DNA from: Harmothoe impar
Lineage: Eukaryota > Annelida > Polychaeta > Phyllodocida > Polynoidae
Assembly (NCBI GenBank): GCA_947462335.1
Contig: OX381710.1
Span: 63,979,303-64,043,302, forward strand
Length of the DNA stretch: 64,000 nucleotides
Reading direction: 5' to 3'
Below the pieces are notes generated by a model. It was given only the letters and a program-made list of their open reading frames with translations, ran no database searches and had not been told where the DNA came from. This document shows, one piece after another, positions 34,922 through 46,900 of the stretch (within the stretch, counting starts at the first letter, position 1; the number at the start of each line of letters is the position of its first letter). Position numbers and translations under genes: made by a program.

Positions 34922-37900
34922 CTGAGATGAGCAAAGTATAAATTGTTATGCAAAGGTTGATTTCTATGTGAATTAGTACTGACCTGACTGCCCACCAACC
35001 CTAGGTCTTTCACATACTAAATTTGCATCTTGTAGCAAACCCGTTCAGCATGAATGTAGCCCTGGAGACGACTCACTAAGTTTGCATTTATGCATCATGA
35101 TGACAACAGTTAGAAGAATACATTACATCAATATCTGGCCGTTATAGGGTTAAGTGACACTTCAGAATGCGGGTTTGTTAGGTGGAATACATTATTTACT
35201 GTACATAATCATCTATGTGTTTACTTTGAGCCGCATAGATTGACAGCAGTTACTTAGATGTTTAATACTAAATACTGTGCTGCTATTACAAAACTGCTAT
35301 ACTGGTGTATAAATGTAGTAGAGATATCACTTACCTTCCCACATTCTTATGCGCCCCGGCCGGCCCACTCGACAAACTGGATATACTACTGGTCGACGAA
35401 CTTCTGTAAACATGAAGTTTAGGGTTAATATGGTTGCTGATTATATGGATGGCATTTTACTTATTCAACAGTGCAGATTATTGTTATAAAATGTATATAT
35501 CAAGTCCATACACTACAAACAAAGACTCTTCAATTTACTAAGATGAGAGGCCAGCCTTCTCGAAGAGACTAGATACGTCTAACCCTTTAAGGGTCGCATA
35601 GTTCATTATGCGGCCCTTAAATGGTTAACAAAGCCAATTCCTGCAAATAATAGTTAAATATAGACAGTATAGCTTCCAGTCACACACACTTCTCGTCTCG
35701 TGTTGATGTAAAAAGTCCACCAGAGAAAACTTATTATATCTCAATTGATATCTGGAATATGGGTTAGGAAACAAAAGTTAGTAATAATTACTAAATCACA
35801 AATATAAATGACTGAGCGTGTGAGCGTACTCACAGATGACTCAGGGTTAGGTAACAGAGTGTATGAAGATAAATAATTTGTGCTTCTGTGAAAAGCAATT
35901 TGTGCTTCTGTGAAAAGCAATTGTACATGGTCGATTTGTTGTTACTTTTTCATTGGAAATGTATCTTTTTATGTTACCTATGGTATATGTATATCTTCAT
36001 AAATTCTTATGGTTTTGTGATGGAAAACCTCCTTGGAGGTGTAGTATTTGCAGTAAAACCTCCGAGGGGGCATTTTACTCGCCCCCGGCAACTCTTCCAA
36101 CACCCATGTGCACTTTGGAGGGCCTCTGGTGTACTTTGGTGGACCTCTGGTGCACTTTGGTGGACCTCTGGTGCGCTTTGGTGGACCTCTGGTGAACTTT
36201 GGTGGACCTCTGGTGCGCTTTGGTGGACCTCTATTGTGCTTTGGTGGACCGCTGGTGCACTTTGGTGGACCGCTGGTGCACTTTGGTGCACCTCTGGTGC
36301 ACCTCTGGTGCACTTTTGATTGATTGATTGATTGATTGATTTGTTTAATTTATCAGGCTCCACATAAAGACACCCATCCCAAGACCAGATTTTTTCAGAT
36401 AGAATTCAAATGGGATATTTGGATTTAGGGGATGGTCTAACCTTTTAGAAACCGAAAGAATTTTGTAAATATTCAAACTAGAAGTACACCTATGACAAGA
36501 TGAACAATATTGAATAACCAGAAAGTAAGATACCCAAATCGCCCTAAGTGTTCAGATTAGGGAGATAAAGCCCTATTTGAAATTATATACAGTTTATTTT
36601 AGTGTATATGTTGCCATTGAAACTTACATTTAGGCCAGAATGCATCAAAATAGACCTTAACTTTTGGTACCATCTTTTTCAGCATGAAAAATTGGACAAA
36701 ACCATTTTTCACCCCAAAAAAATATTGTTTGACTTTTTATTTAGATTTTTGCCTTAAATATTGCTCAAATCATATTGAAAAAAGTTAAAGATCATCGAAG
36801 TTGAGATGCCCAGCATTTCTGAAATATTGGATGTATGTACACACCGATTAAGATATGCAGAGACAATATGCCATAGATTACTGTCAGAAAAAATTGTGGA
36901 ATTCTACCAACTTTTAGGCAAACCATAGAGGGTCGAAAATCGGCGGGTAACTCACATAAATGCGTGTACGGTCCTGTACAGTAAACTCGCAATAATGCGT
37001 GTACGGTAAAGGAAGGGATAACGTCCAGACGTAGATCAAGTACCTCACGGGACATCTCAAGTTGGCAAGGAGTCATCCAGAAATAGTGGTAGTCTGCCTT
37101 GCAGTAGTAGGACAGATATTTATATGCTGCTTGCCCAATACAGCAGTGACCGCATCTATGGATGATCGAATCTATGAAATGAATGACCGCATCTATGAGG
37201 TGAGGGAGAAAACCGCTACCGGGGCACGTCCCCTACTCTTTTCGAAGGATAGCAAGTGTTCTTTTATTTGCCTGGTCCTACATACCTGGGCTAGTACCAT
37301 AGTAGGCAGGGCCAGACAAACCACGGCCTTTGATATCTCAGACGTGGTTCACTGAGGAGGAATCCCATGCCAGACTACCAGCAAGAAGGCCCGGGCCCGC
37401 GCATATGGGCAGCGGTTGTGACTGCTTACGTGACTGCACCAGACCCCTCAAGTTTTGTCGCCTTTTACAAATCCGGTATGCCCATTGGTATTGTGGAAGG
37501 CTCCTGATGAAGTTATTCTACTCCTTCATGCCCCCATCATGAAGGTCCACACTAACACTCTGGTGCACTTTGGTGGACCTCTGGTGCACTTTGGTGGAGT
37601 TCTGGTGCACTTTGGTGCACCACTGGTGCACTTTGGTGGAGTTCTGGTGCACTTTGGTGGACCTTTGGTGCACTTTGGTGGACCTCTGGTGCACCTGTGG
37701 TGCACTTTGGTGGACCTCTGGTGCACTTTGGTGCACCCCTGGTGCACTTTGGTGGACCTCTGGTGCACTTTGGTGGACATCTGGTGCACCTCTGGTGCAC
37801 TTTGGTGGACCTCTGGTGCACTTTGGTGGACCTGTGTTGCACTTTGGTGGACCTCTGGTGCACTTTATTGCACCCCTGGTGCACTTTGGTGACCCTCTGG

Positions 37901-40900
37901 TGCACTTTATCACACCCCTGGTGCACTTTGGTGCACCCCTGGTGCACTTTGGTGGGCCTCTGGTGCACTTTGGTGCACTTTGGTGGACCTCTGGTGCACT
38001 TTGGTGGACCTCTGGTGCACTTTGGTGCACCTCTGGTGCACTGTAGTGCACCCCTGGTGCATTTTGGTGCACCTTTGGGGACCCTCTGGTGCACTTTGGC
38101 GGGCATCTGGTGCACTTTGGTACACCGCTGGTGCACTTTGGTTGACCTCTGGTGCACTTTATTGCACCCCTGGTGCACTTTGGTGCACCCCTGGTGCACT
38201 TTGGTGCCACCCTGGTGCACTTTGGTGCCACCCTGGTGCACTTTGGTGGACCTCTGGTGCACCAAAGTGCACCAGAGGACCCCTGGTGCACTGTAGTGCA
38301 CCCCTGGTGCATTTTGGGGACCCTCTGGTGCACTTTGGTAGACCTCCAGTGCACTTTGGTAGACCTCTGGTGCACTGTAGTGCACCGCTGGTGCACTTTG
38401 GTTGACCTCTGGTGCACTTTGGTGCACCGCTGGTGCACTTTGGTGCACCCCTGGTGCACTTTGGTGCACCCCTGGTGCACTTTGGTGCACCCCTGGTGCA
38501 CTTTGGTGCACCCCTGGTGCACTTTGGTGCACCCCTGGTGCACTTTGGTGCACCTCTGGTGTACTTTGGTGGACCTCTGGTACACTTTGGTGGACCTCTG
38601 GTGCACTTTGGTCGAGTTCTGGTGCACTTTGGTGCACCACTGGTGCACTTTGGTGACCCTCTGGTGCACTTAACCACATCCCTGGTGCACTTTGGTGCAC
38701 CCCTGGTGCACTTTGGTGACCCTCTGGTGCACTTTGGTGCACCTCTGGTGTACTTTGGTGGACCTCTGGTACACTTTGGTGGACCTCTGGTGCACTTTGG
38801 TGGAGTTCTGGTGCACTTTGGTGCACCACTGGTGCACCTTGGTGGAGTTCTGGTGCACTTTGGTGGACCTCTGGTGCACCTGTGGTGCACTTTGGTGGAC
38901 CTCTGGTGCACTTTGATGGAGATCTGGTGCACTTTGATGGAGATCTGGTGCACTTTGGTGGACCTCTGGTGCACTTTGGTGGACCTCTGGTGCACTTTGG
39001 TGGACCTCTGGTGCACTTTGGTGGACCTCTGGTGCACTTTATCACACGCCTGGTGCACTTTGGTGCACCCCTGGTGCACTTTAGTGGGCCTCTGGTGCAC
39101 TTTGGTGGGCCTCTGGTGCACTTTGGTGCACTTTGGTGGACCTCTGGTGCACTTTATTGCACCCCTGGTGCACTTTGGTGGACCTCTGGTGTACTTTGGT
39201 GCACTGTAGTGCACCCCTTGTGCACTTTGCTGGACCTCTGGTGCACTTTATTGCACCCCTGGTGCACTTTGGTGGACCTCTGGTGCACTTTGGTGCACTG
39301 TAGTGCACTTCGGTGCACCCCTGGTGCACTTTGGTGGGTCTCTGGTGCACTTTGGTACGCCTCTGGTGCACTTTGGTGGGCCTCTGGTGCACTTTGGTGC
39401 ACTTTGGTGGACCTCTGGTGCACATTGGTGGACCTCTGGTGCACTTTGGTGGACCTCTGGTGCACTTTGGTGGACCTCTGGTGCATTTCGGGGACCCTCT
39501 GGTGCACTTTGGTTGGCCTCTGGTGCACTTTGGTACACCTCTGGTGCACTTTGGTGGACCTCTGGTGCACTGTAGTGCACTGCTGGTGCACTTTGGTGAC
39601 CCTCTGGTGCACTTTACCACACCCCTGGTGCACTTTGGTGCAACCCTGGTGCACTTTGGTTGACCTCTGGTGCACTGTAGTGCACCGCTGGTGCACTTTG
39701 GTGGACCTCTGGTGCACTTTATTGCACCCCTGGTGCACTTTGGTGACCCTCTGGTGCACTTTACCACACCCCTGGTGCACTTTGGTGCACCCCTGGTGCA
39801 CTTTGGTTCACCCCTGGTGCACTTTACCACACCCCTGGTGCACTTTGGTGCACCCCTGGTGCACTTTGGTTCACCCCTGGTGCACTTTGGTGCACCCCTG
39901 GTGCACGTTGGTGACCCTCTGGTGCACTTTGGTGCACTTTGGTGCACCTCTGGTGTACTTTGATGGACCTCTGGTACACTTTGGTGGACCTCTGGTGCAC
40001 TTTGGGGACCCTCTGGTGCACTTTGTTGGACCTCTGGTGCACTTTGGTGCACCTCTGGTGCACTTTGGTGCACCCCTGGTGCATTTTTGGGACCCTCTGG
40101 TGCACTTTGGTAGGCCTCTGGTGCACTTTGGTACACCTCTGGTGCACTTTGGTGGACCTCTGGTGCACTGTAGTGCACCGCTGGTGCACTTTTGTTGACC
40201 TCTTGTGCACTTTATTGCACCCCTGGTGCACTTTGGTGACCTTCTGGTGCACTTTACCACACCCCTGGTGCACTTTGGTGCACCCCTGGTGCACTTTGGT
40301 GACCCTCCGGTGCACTTCGGTGCACCCCTGGTGCACTTTGGTGGGCGTCTGGTGCACTTTGGTGCACCTCTTGTGTACTTTGGTTGACCCCTGGTACACT
40401 TTGGTGGACCTCTGGTGCACTTTGGGGACCCTCTAGTGCACTTTGGTGGACCTCTGGTGTACTTTGGTGCACTTCTGGTGCACTTTGGTTGACCTCTGGT
40501 GCACTTTGGTGGACCTCTGGTGCACTTTGGTGGACCTCTTGTGCACTGTAGTGCACCCCTGGTGCACTTCGGTGCACCCCTCGTGCACTTTGGGGACCCT
40601 CTGGTGCACTTCGGTGGGCCTCTGGTGCACTTTGGTACACTCCTGGTGCACTTTGGTGGACCTCTGGCACGCTTTGGTAGACTTCTGGTGCACTTTGGTG
40701 GAGTTCTGGTGCACTTTGGTGCACCTCTGGTGCACTTTGGTGCGCCTCTGGTGCCATTTGGTGCACCTCTGGTGCACTTGAGTGGACCACTGGTGCGCTT
40801 TGGTGGACCTCTGGTGCACTTTGGTGGAGTTCTGGTGCACTTTGGTGGACCTCTGGTGCACTTTGGTGGACCTCTGGTGCACTTTGGTGGATCTCTGGTG

Positions 40901-43900
40901 CACCTGTGGTGCACTTTGGTGTCACCCCTGGCGACATTTCTCTTACCCCTGGCGCCTTTCTCCTTACCCCTGGCGACATTTCTGTCACCATGTATCTGGT
41001 GCTGGTGGTATAATATGCCCAGTTTTTGCCCGGTTTTGGGGGTAGAAGAGAGAAATAGGAGCAGAATGGTGGAAAATTCCATTTCTATCTTGCATCCGAA
41101 AAGTTAATGCCTTGGAGCCTATGGAGGCCCATGGAGGTGGTAGCTTTTTTTTCCTACATTTACATAATAGCGAAAGAGAGAAATAAATTCGTAAAGATCG
41201 CAGTTCAATTTAGTCAAGAAAAATTTAGATTTTTAGAAAAAATTTTGCGCTAGATGCTGTCCCCCGACCTTGCCTGTCTCATGTTTTTGTCGACTTTTGT
41301 CTATGTCGGACGATAACCAAAATATAAAGATTCTCCTATGTCACAAAATTGTCTTAAAACGCAAAATTAGTAGGTGTATATTACTCAGGGTTAATACCCT
41401 GAGTCAATCACAAATGACACAATCAAAATACAATCCTGTCCATGCGATGTTAGCGAGCAGTTATACAAGTTAGTCGGGTAAATATTACAGTAGATATTAA
41501 AATATACAAATATAAACAGCAACTTGGATCACACTGAAAACAACGTACCGCGGATATAGTGCATTACCGACACATCACAAGGCCACGAGGGGACGAGACG
41601 GGGCCTTACCTCATCTTATCAAGTTATTAGTAATTTACATACAATTATAATACCATGAATTTACCATAAACACTTACTTAAGTTAAAACACAGCATGGTC
41701 AGTTGGGTGATTTATCTCTATGGATCTACGCGTGTCAGCTAAATCATTCCAAAAGCTTATTTACACTTCTAAAAAGTTATTTTGAACAGTTATTTAGCCG
41801 AGGGCTGACCTACGTTGAGATAGAGGAAAGCCGGTGCAATCTTATATCTAAAGATCCTATATCTCCTAATATGGTCATCAGAAATAAGGAAGAAAGCAGC
41901 TATTTAAATTGGTCAGTAGACTTTTCAATGAGCAACTAAATCATCTGAAACCATATTAAATCCCGCCAATACTGAGGACACAAGAGCATGGTCACCAAAA
42001 GACTGCTAGGTTAGTAATGGAAAGATACAAGAGGAGTTTCTTAAATAACACACACGACAATGAGGAGAAAACTGGTCCGTTTTGATATTAACCGGGATGC
42101 CCGAGAAGCTGTCCCGAGCGCGTTCAACAATGCATCAGAAAAGCAGCCACCAAATCGAGAATACATAATTCCATAAAGCCCACTCTAGTAGAGATTCTTC
42201 AATTTGTCTGTAGCTCATTCAATGAGCTCCCTCACTTTACTCAACTATCAGTTATTATACTAGAGTAAAAAGGATGATTTCCCCTTTTCTTTAAATCACT
42301 GTTTTTGATGCATTCTTTGGCGGCGAGTAAGGAGTAGAACTGAGGAGGGGGCGGGCAGCAAGCAGAGACTGAGGGAGGGGCCCGGCTGTGAGGCGGCTTA
42401 CATGGAGAATGTTATAGAGTCTGCTGAACACCGCTTCCGGTAGGAGGGGTACCCGAGACCAGCGCTGCACAGGGAGGAAAACAGACGCCGGTCAGCCGCC
42501 ATCATCACCACACATCATGTCTACCGTATATTAGTATGCACAGAACCAGCCCTTTAATATACTCTGCATTATGCTGCATAAGGGCAACATAGTGCTTCAA
42601 TGTACTATGTATTACTGTCGTCATGATACATAAATGCAGCCCTGGCGAGTAACTCACCATGCGTGCAGTCATGCATCATGTCGACTCCAGAGGGGGTGAT
42701 ACACCCCCTTGGGTCGGCATGATGCACAAATACAGTATCGGCGCAGCATTGGTGCATCAGGACAACATGGGAACATGAACCTTCAGACATCATTCCGTTC
42801 TTAAAAGAGATATTTTTAACCATAAACTAGGACTGAGAGAGAGATATCTTTATAAATACTAGGAAAGTGAGTATAATACAGGGTCTGTGAGACAGAAAGA
42901 TCCCATTGTTAGTTCTGAGTGAAAGGTCCATTACTATTAAATTAGTTCTGAAGCTTCTCAACAAAGAGATCCATTTACATTAGGCATGAAGCACCTCAAC
43001 AGAAACATTTCTTTCTACTACTGGGTAGGTCAGATGAAGCATGTAAATGGACATTAGTGTTGACATTAAAACTATGATATGATAATTGTCATATTCCTCA
43101 CCCAAATTGATTTGTATAAACTATTTACAACTAGGGTAATTCTGGGGTAGGAGACCAATATCGAGACCAAAACCAATACAATCCAGGGTCCCTCGTCCTT
43201 TGAGTCAATGTTACATTTAAACTGTAACGTACTAAAGCTCATTAACGTTTGGGTAAGTCCCAAATAGATTTTACAAATGCTTTATAAAAAGTAAGACTTA
43301 CGCAGCAGGGTCCGTTTTGCTTGATGTGGAACTTGTGGACGCGAGCTGGTTATGTCGTCCACCCACTGCAGGGAGAAGAGGTACATGTACATTATTGACA
43401 AAAGATATGTGGTCTATTTGCTAAAAGACATTTACCGGAAAACCCTGGCTTTAAGACGACCCCCTAAATGAAGAAGGAAATGAAACAATTTTGTTCAGAA
43501 ACACAAGTGAGGCATGGTTAACACATTAATGTGAGCATAGTGCTTTATTGTGCTATGTCTTTTGTCGTTGTGATGTGTGAATGCAGCCTATACTCTCTCG
43601 GGGTGCTTTCATGCATCATGATGACCCTATGGAGTCGGCATGATGCTTGAATGCAGCCCTGGTGAGTTCCTTGTAAAACTTAGGAGGACTTTAAGAATGG
43701 ATGTTGCTAAAAGATGGCATTTGTCATCATGACGCACCAATGCAGCCCGGGCGAGTAAGTCCCCGGAGCTGCATCGGTGCATCATACTGACCCTTCAGGG
43801 GTGTCTGAACCCCATAGGGTCGACATGGTGCTTGAATGCAGCACGGACGAGTTACTCGCCAGGGCTGCATTCATGCATCATGACTACCAAGGCATGACAC

Positions 43901-46900
43901 ATTGCTGCACTATGCCGTCCTTAAAGGGTTAATGCCGTGTATGCTGGTGCCCGAGGTTTACGTACTGTGTATGTTGCCGTAGGTGGGCCCGGCCCGCCCG
44001 GCTGCCAGTGACGGGTTACTGTTGGTCTTGGAGTTGAGTGACTCGGAGCTGCTGCTCGTACTGCTCGGGTGGTCGGCTGCAAGAAAACAACGAGCGACTT
44101 GTCAATACTAACCCGCGTACACGACCCACACACAACTCTAACAGTAACAAGGGGGGGTTATTAAGTACCCACCTGTGCAGCTACATGTACTACATTGTGT
44201 AACCCTTTAAAGGACGCATAACACTTTAATGTGTCATGTCCTCTATCAGCATGAAGCATGAATGCAGCCCTGGGGAGTAACTCATGCACTGTGTCGACCC
44301 TATGGGTGTGTATCAACCCTGTAGGGTCGGCATGATGCTTGAATGCAGAACTGAGGAGTTACTCACCTAGGCCGCATTCATGCACCAGGACGATAAATGA
44401 CATGATGCTTAAATGCAATATGCAGCCCTTAAAGGTATAAGGAAGTTGAGCTCCTCACTAATGAACCTCGCAACGTCAACCATCTCAAAACTGTGCTGTT
44501 CTGGGTGGTGATCAATGCAGAGTGAAGGAAAGCGTTGGTTCTAGCTTTATATCATCTACAGATATTTCAATAGTTAAGAATATGTCTGAGATACACGAGT
44601 TCCTAATGCACTGCTATAGGAGACTTCTGATCAGTATTATTTACATGTGTATTAGTACTACTCTAAGGATGTATGTCTGCAACGAATAGCAACAAATAGA
44701 GCGAGAGACTTCCGAAACGAAAATAACGACGGTCGTACAATAAAACTAACAAATGACGAGACTTCTACGTAACACAAGGAAACAGGTGAAGAGCACTGCT
44801 TTATAAAATGGATGACATCAACAAAACTAAATTCCAACTAAATTACCTTCATAATGAATTAAGCTATATATTTAACCACTTTACACCTAAAAGTACACAA
44901 ATGATAAATGAAGTTAGTTCAGTTAGATAAATAAGTTAGGTGCTAGTTTCTCTCCCTGACCCAAGTCGTAGAAAATGTGGCACACAACAGATGAAGAAGT
45001 CAATGTCACACATTTATTTATGAACACAGTCTGTAAATGACTTTCAAGAATAACTAAGGCTATGTCTATCTGCTAAAACTAGATATGAACTAAAACAAAA
45101 ATAATGAAAAAACTCAATAGTAATTTTGACCTCATATCCAACCGGGTTTTTAGCGTTGTAAATGTCTGCTTTATTTAGGATACATGTAGAAGTGTGAATG
45201 CCCCCCTTTAAGGCCGCAGTGCTTCAATGCATTATACCCTTAAAGTTTTGATGATGCATTCATGCATCATGACAATCAGTTGCATAACACATTAAAGTAC
45301 TCTGTGGCCCTTAAAAGGCTAAACAACGTCAGACTTGGTACAAAGTGTGTCTCACTGTGTGCATACATAGGCTTAGCGTGTAGCGATATCAACATGTGCA
45401 AGGTACATAATAAGGTCAGGATTCACTCGGGCTTGTATTCCCGTGTGGCAGTCATTTTGCGGAATGTGAGTGACAGACAGCTGCCACACAAAAACACCCA
45501 ATAAGATGACAGCCTTTACGGAGAGATGTGCAGTGTATGGTGTTTTAAGGGCGGCATAGTGATTTGATGCGCTGTGCCCTTTGCCGTCATGATGCATGAA
45601 TTTCAATTTGTAATTGAACGCAGCCCTGGCAAGTAACTCACTAGGCTAAATTCATGTTGATTTTCTAGCATCATGACGATGAAGGGCAAAATACATCCAA
45701 GCCCTATGTGGCCCTTGGCGGGTTACCTTAAGACTATGTGTAGTGGTCTGTTAGCTATATGGTGGTGGTGCACTAGTAAATCTGTGTATACACTTGTCCA
45801 ACACAGGCCACTGGGGTTAACCCTTTAAGGACTGCATAATGCATTAAGGTGCATGCCCATTTGTTGTCATGCATCATTTGGCACTGCATTGTGCATCGTA
45901 ACGACCCTACAGGAGTGTATTAACTCCTTACGGTTGGCATGACTGCGGCACTGGCGGCAAATGGGCACATTTGTTGTGTATTAAAGCACCATGCTAGCCT
46001 TAAAGGGTTAAAGACTACCTCTACTGGACTAAGTCCTAGACTGGGGTTAACTAGGTTAACTTGGACAAGGCCTATACAGATAAATGTTTTTCACATTACT
46101 TTCGTTATTTGATTTTTTATTATTAACATGGGATTTATATTGGCAAAATTTGGGGTGAAAGAAGTGATTCAGAATATATATATATACGTGTCGGAGATTT
46201 GACTTCCTAGACAGCAACAATTATGAAATTGGTCTGAAATTTTTTTGAATTTTCACATACGGAAATTATACAACAGTATAAAAGCCAGAAATTAGAAATC
46301 CAAGAAAGGGTAAAGCTGAGGGGTATCTGTGTAAGGTATGTAGGGGTTAGTATATAAGTGGTGCATGTCTGTCCAGGCCTGCCCGGTGACCTGTGTTGGG
46401 GTTGTGGGTTGTGTCGGGCGCGGCGGCCATCTTACCTTCCATACTGTCCACCCTCACACCTTTCACCCAGTTATCGCGACCTACGGGGAGTAATACAACC
46501 AACACACGGTGAGCAGCGGGCGGGAACATGCTCACACACATGCTGCACGCACTCTGTAACACATACACACACACATACAGTAGGCATAGCATTGGGTTGT
46601 GGACGTGTTCTTTTTGGTCGAAAAAATGTGACAAAATTTGGTCTAAACACCTGAAGTGTGAGACTCATTTTTGTCAGAACGCCCTGTTCAAAACCTATGT
46701 AAATGGATTTGTGCAGATCACAGGGGTAACTTTTTTCATCATCTGAAAATTGGGCAACAAAATGCCATGCCTATTGGCCATACATACACACATCCATACT
46801 ACAACATGGGGAGAAGCACACTCAGACTAGCTCATGTACATACATCCATACAGAATACAGGGAGACAAGACACCAATGCGTTCACACACAGCCGCTCCTC

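Larger units (their letters stand above)
35813..41406. repeat. 5.6-kb element with TGACTCAGGGTA-type ends, copy 3, carrying minisatellites
   Basis: Left end GTGAG-CGTA-CTCAC then AGATGACTCAGGGTTA (35813 on); right end ACTCAGGGTTAATACCC then TGAGTCA (to 41406). The last about 410 bases match copy 2. It holds both 21-bp minisatellite blocks and lies wholly inside the 7.9-kb GRAF intron between 35403 and 43302. Treating it as one mobile unit is an inference from the shared ends. Confidence 0.5.

Noticed and set aside
35888..36363. Open frames of 110-145 codons with GALWWTS or VHQSAPE repeats
   Set aside because: Same minisatellite, short block.
37518..41107. Long open frames (up to about 500 codons) on both strands
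   Set aside because: They are translations of the 21-bp minisatellite. All six frames are open because the unit is 21 bases and stop-free; there is no domain, start context or splice logic.
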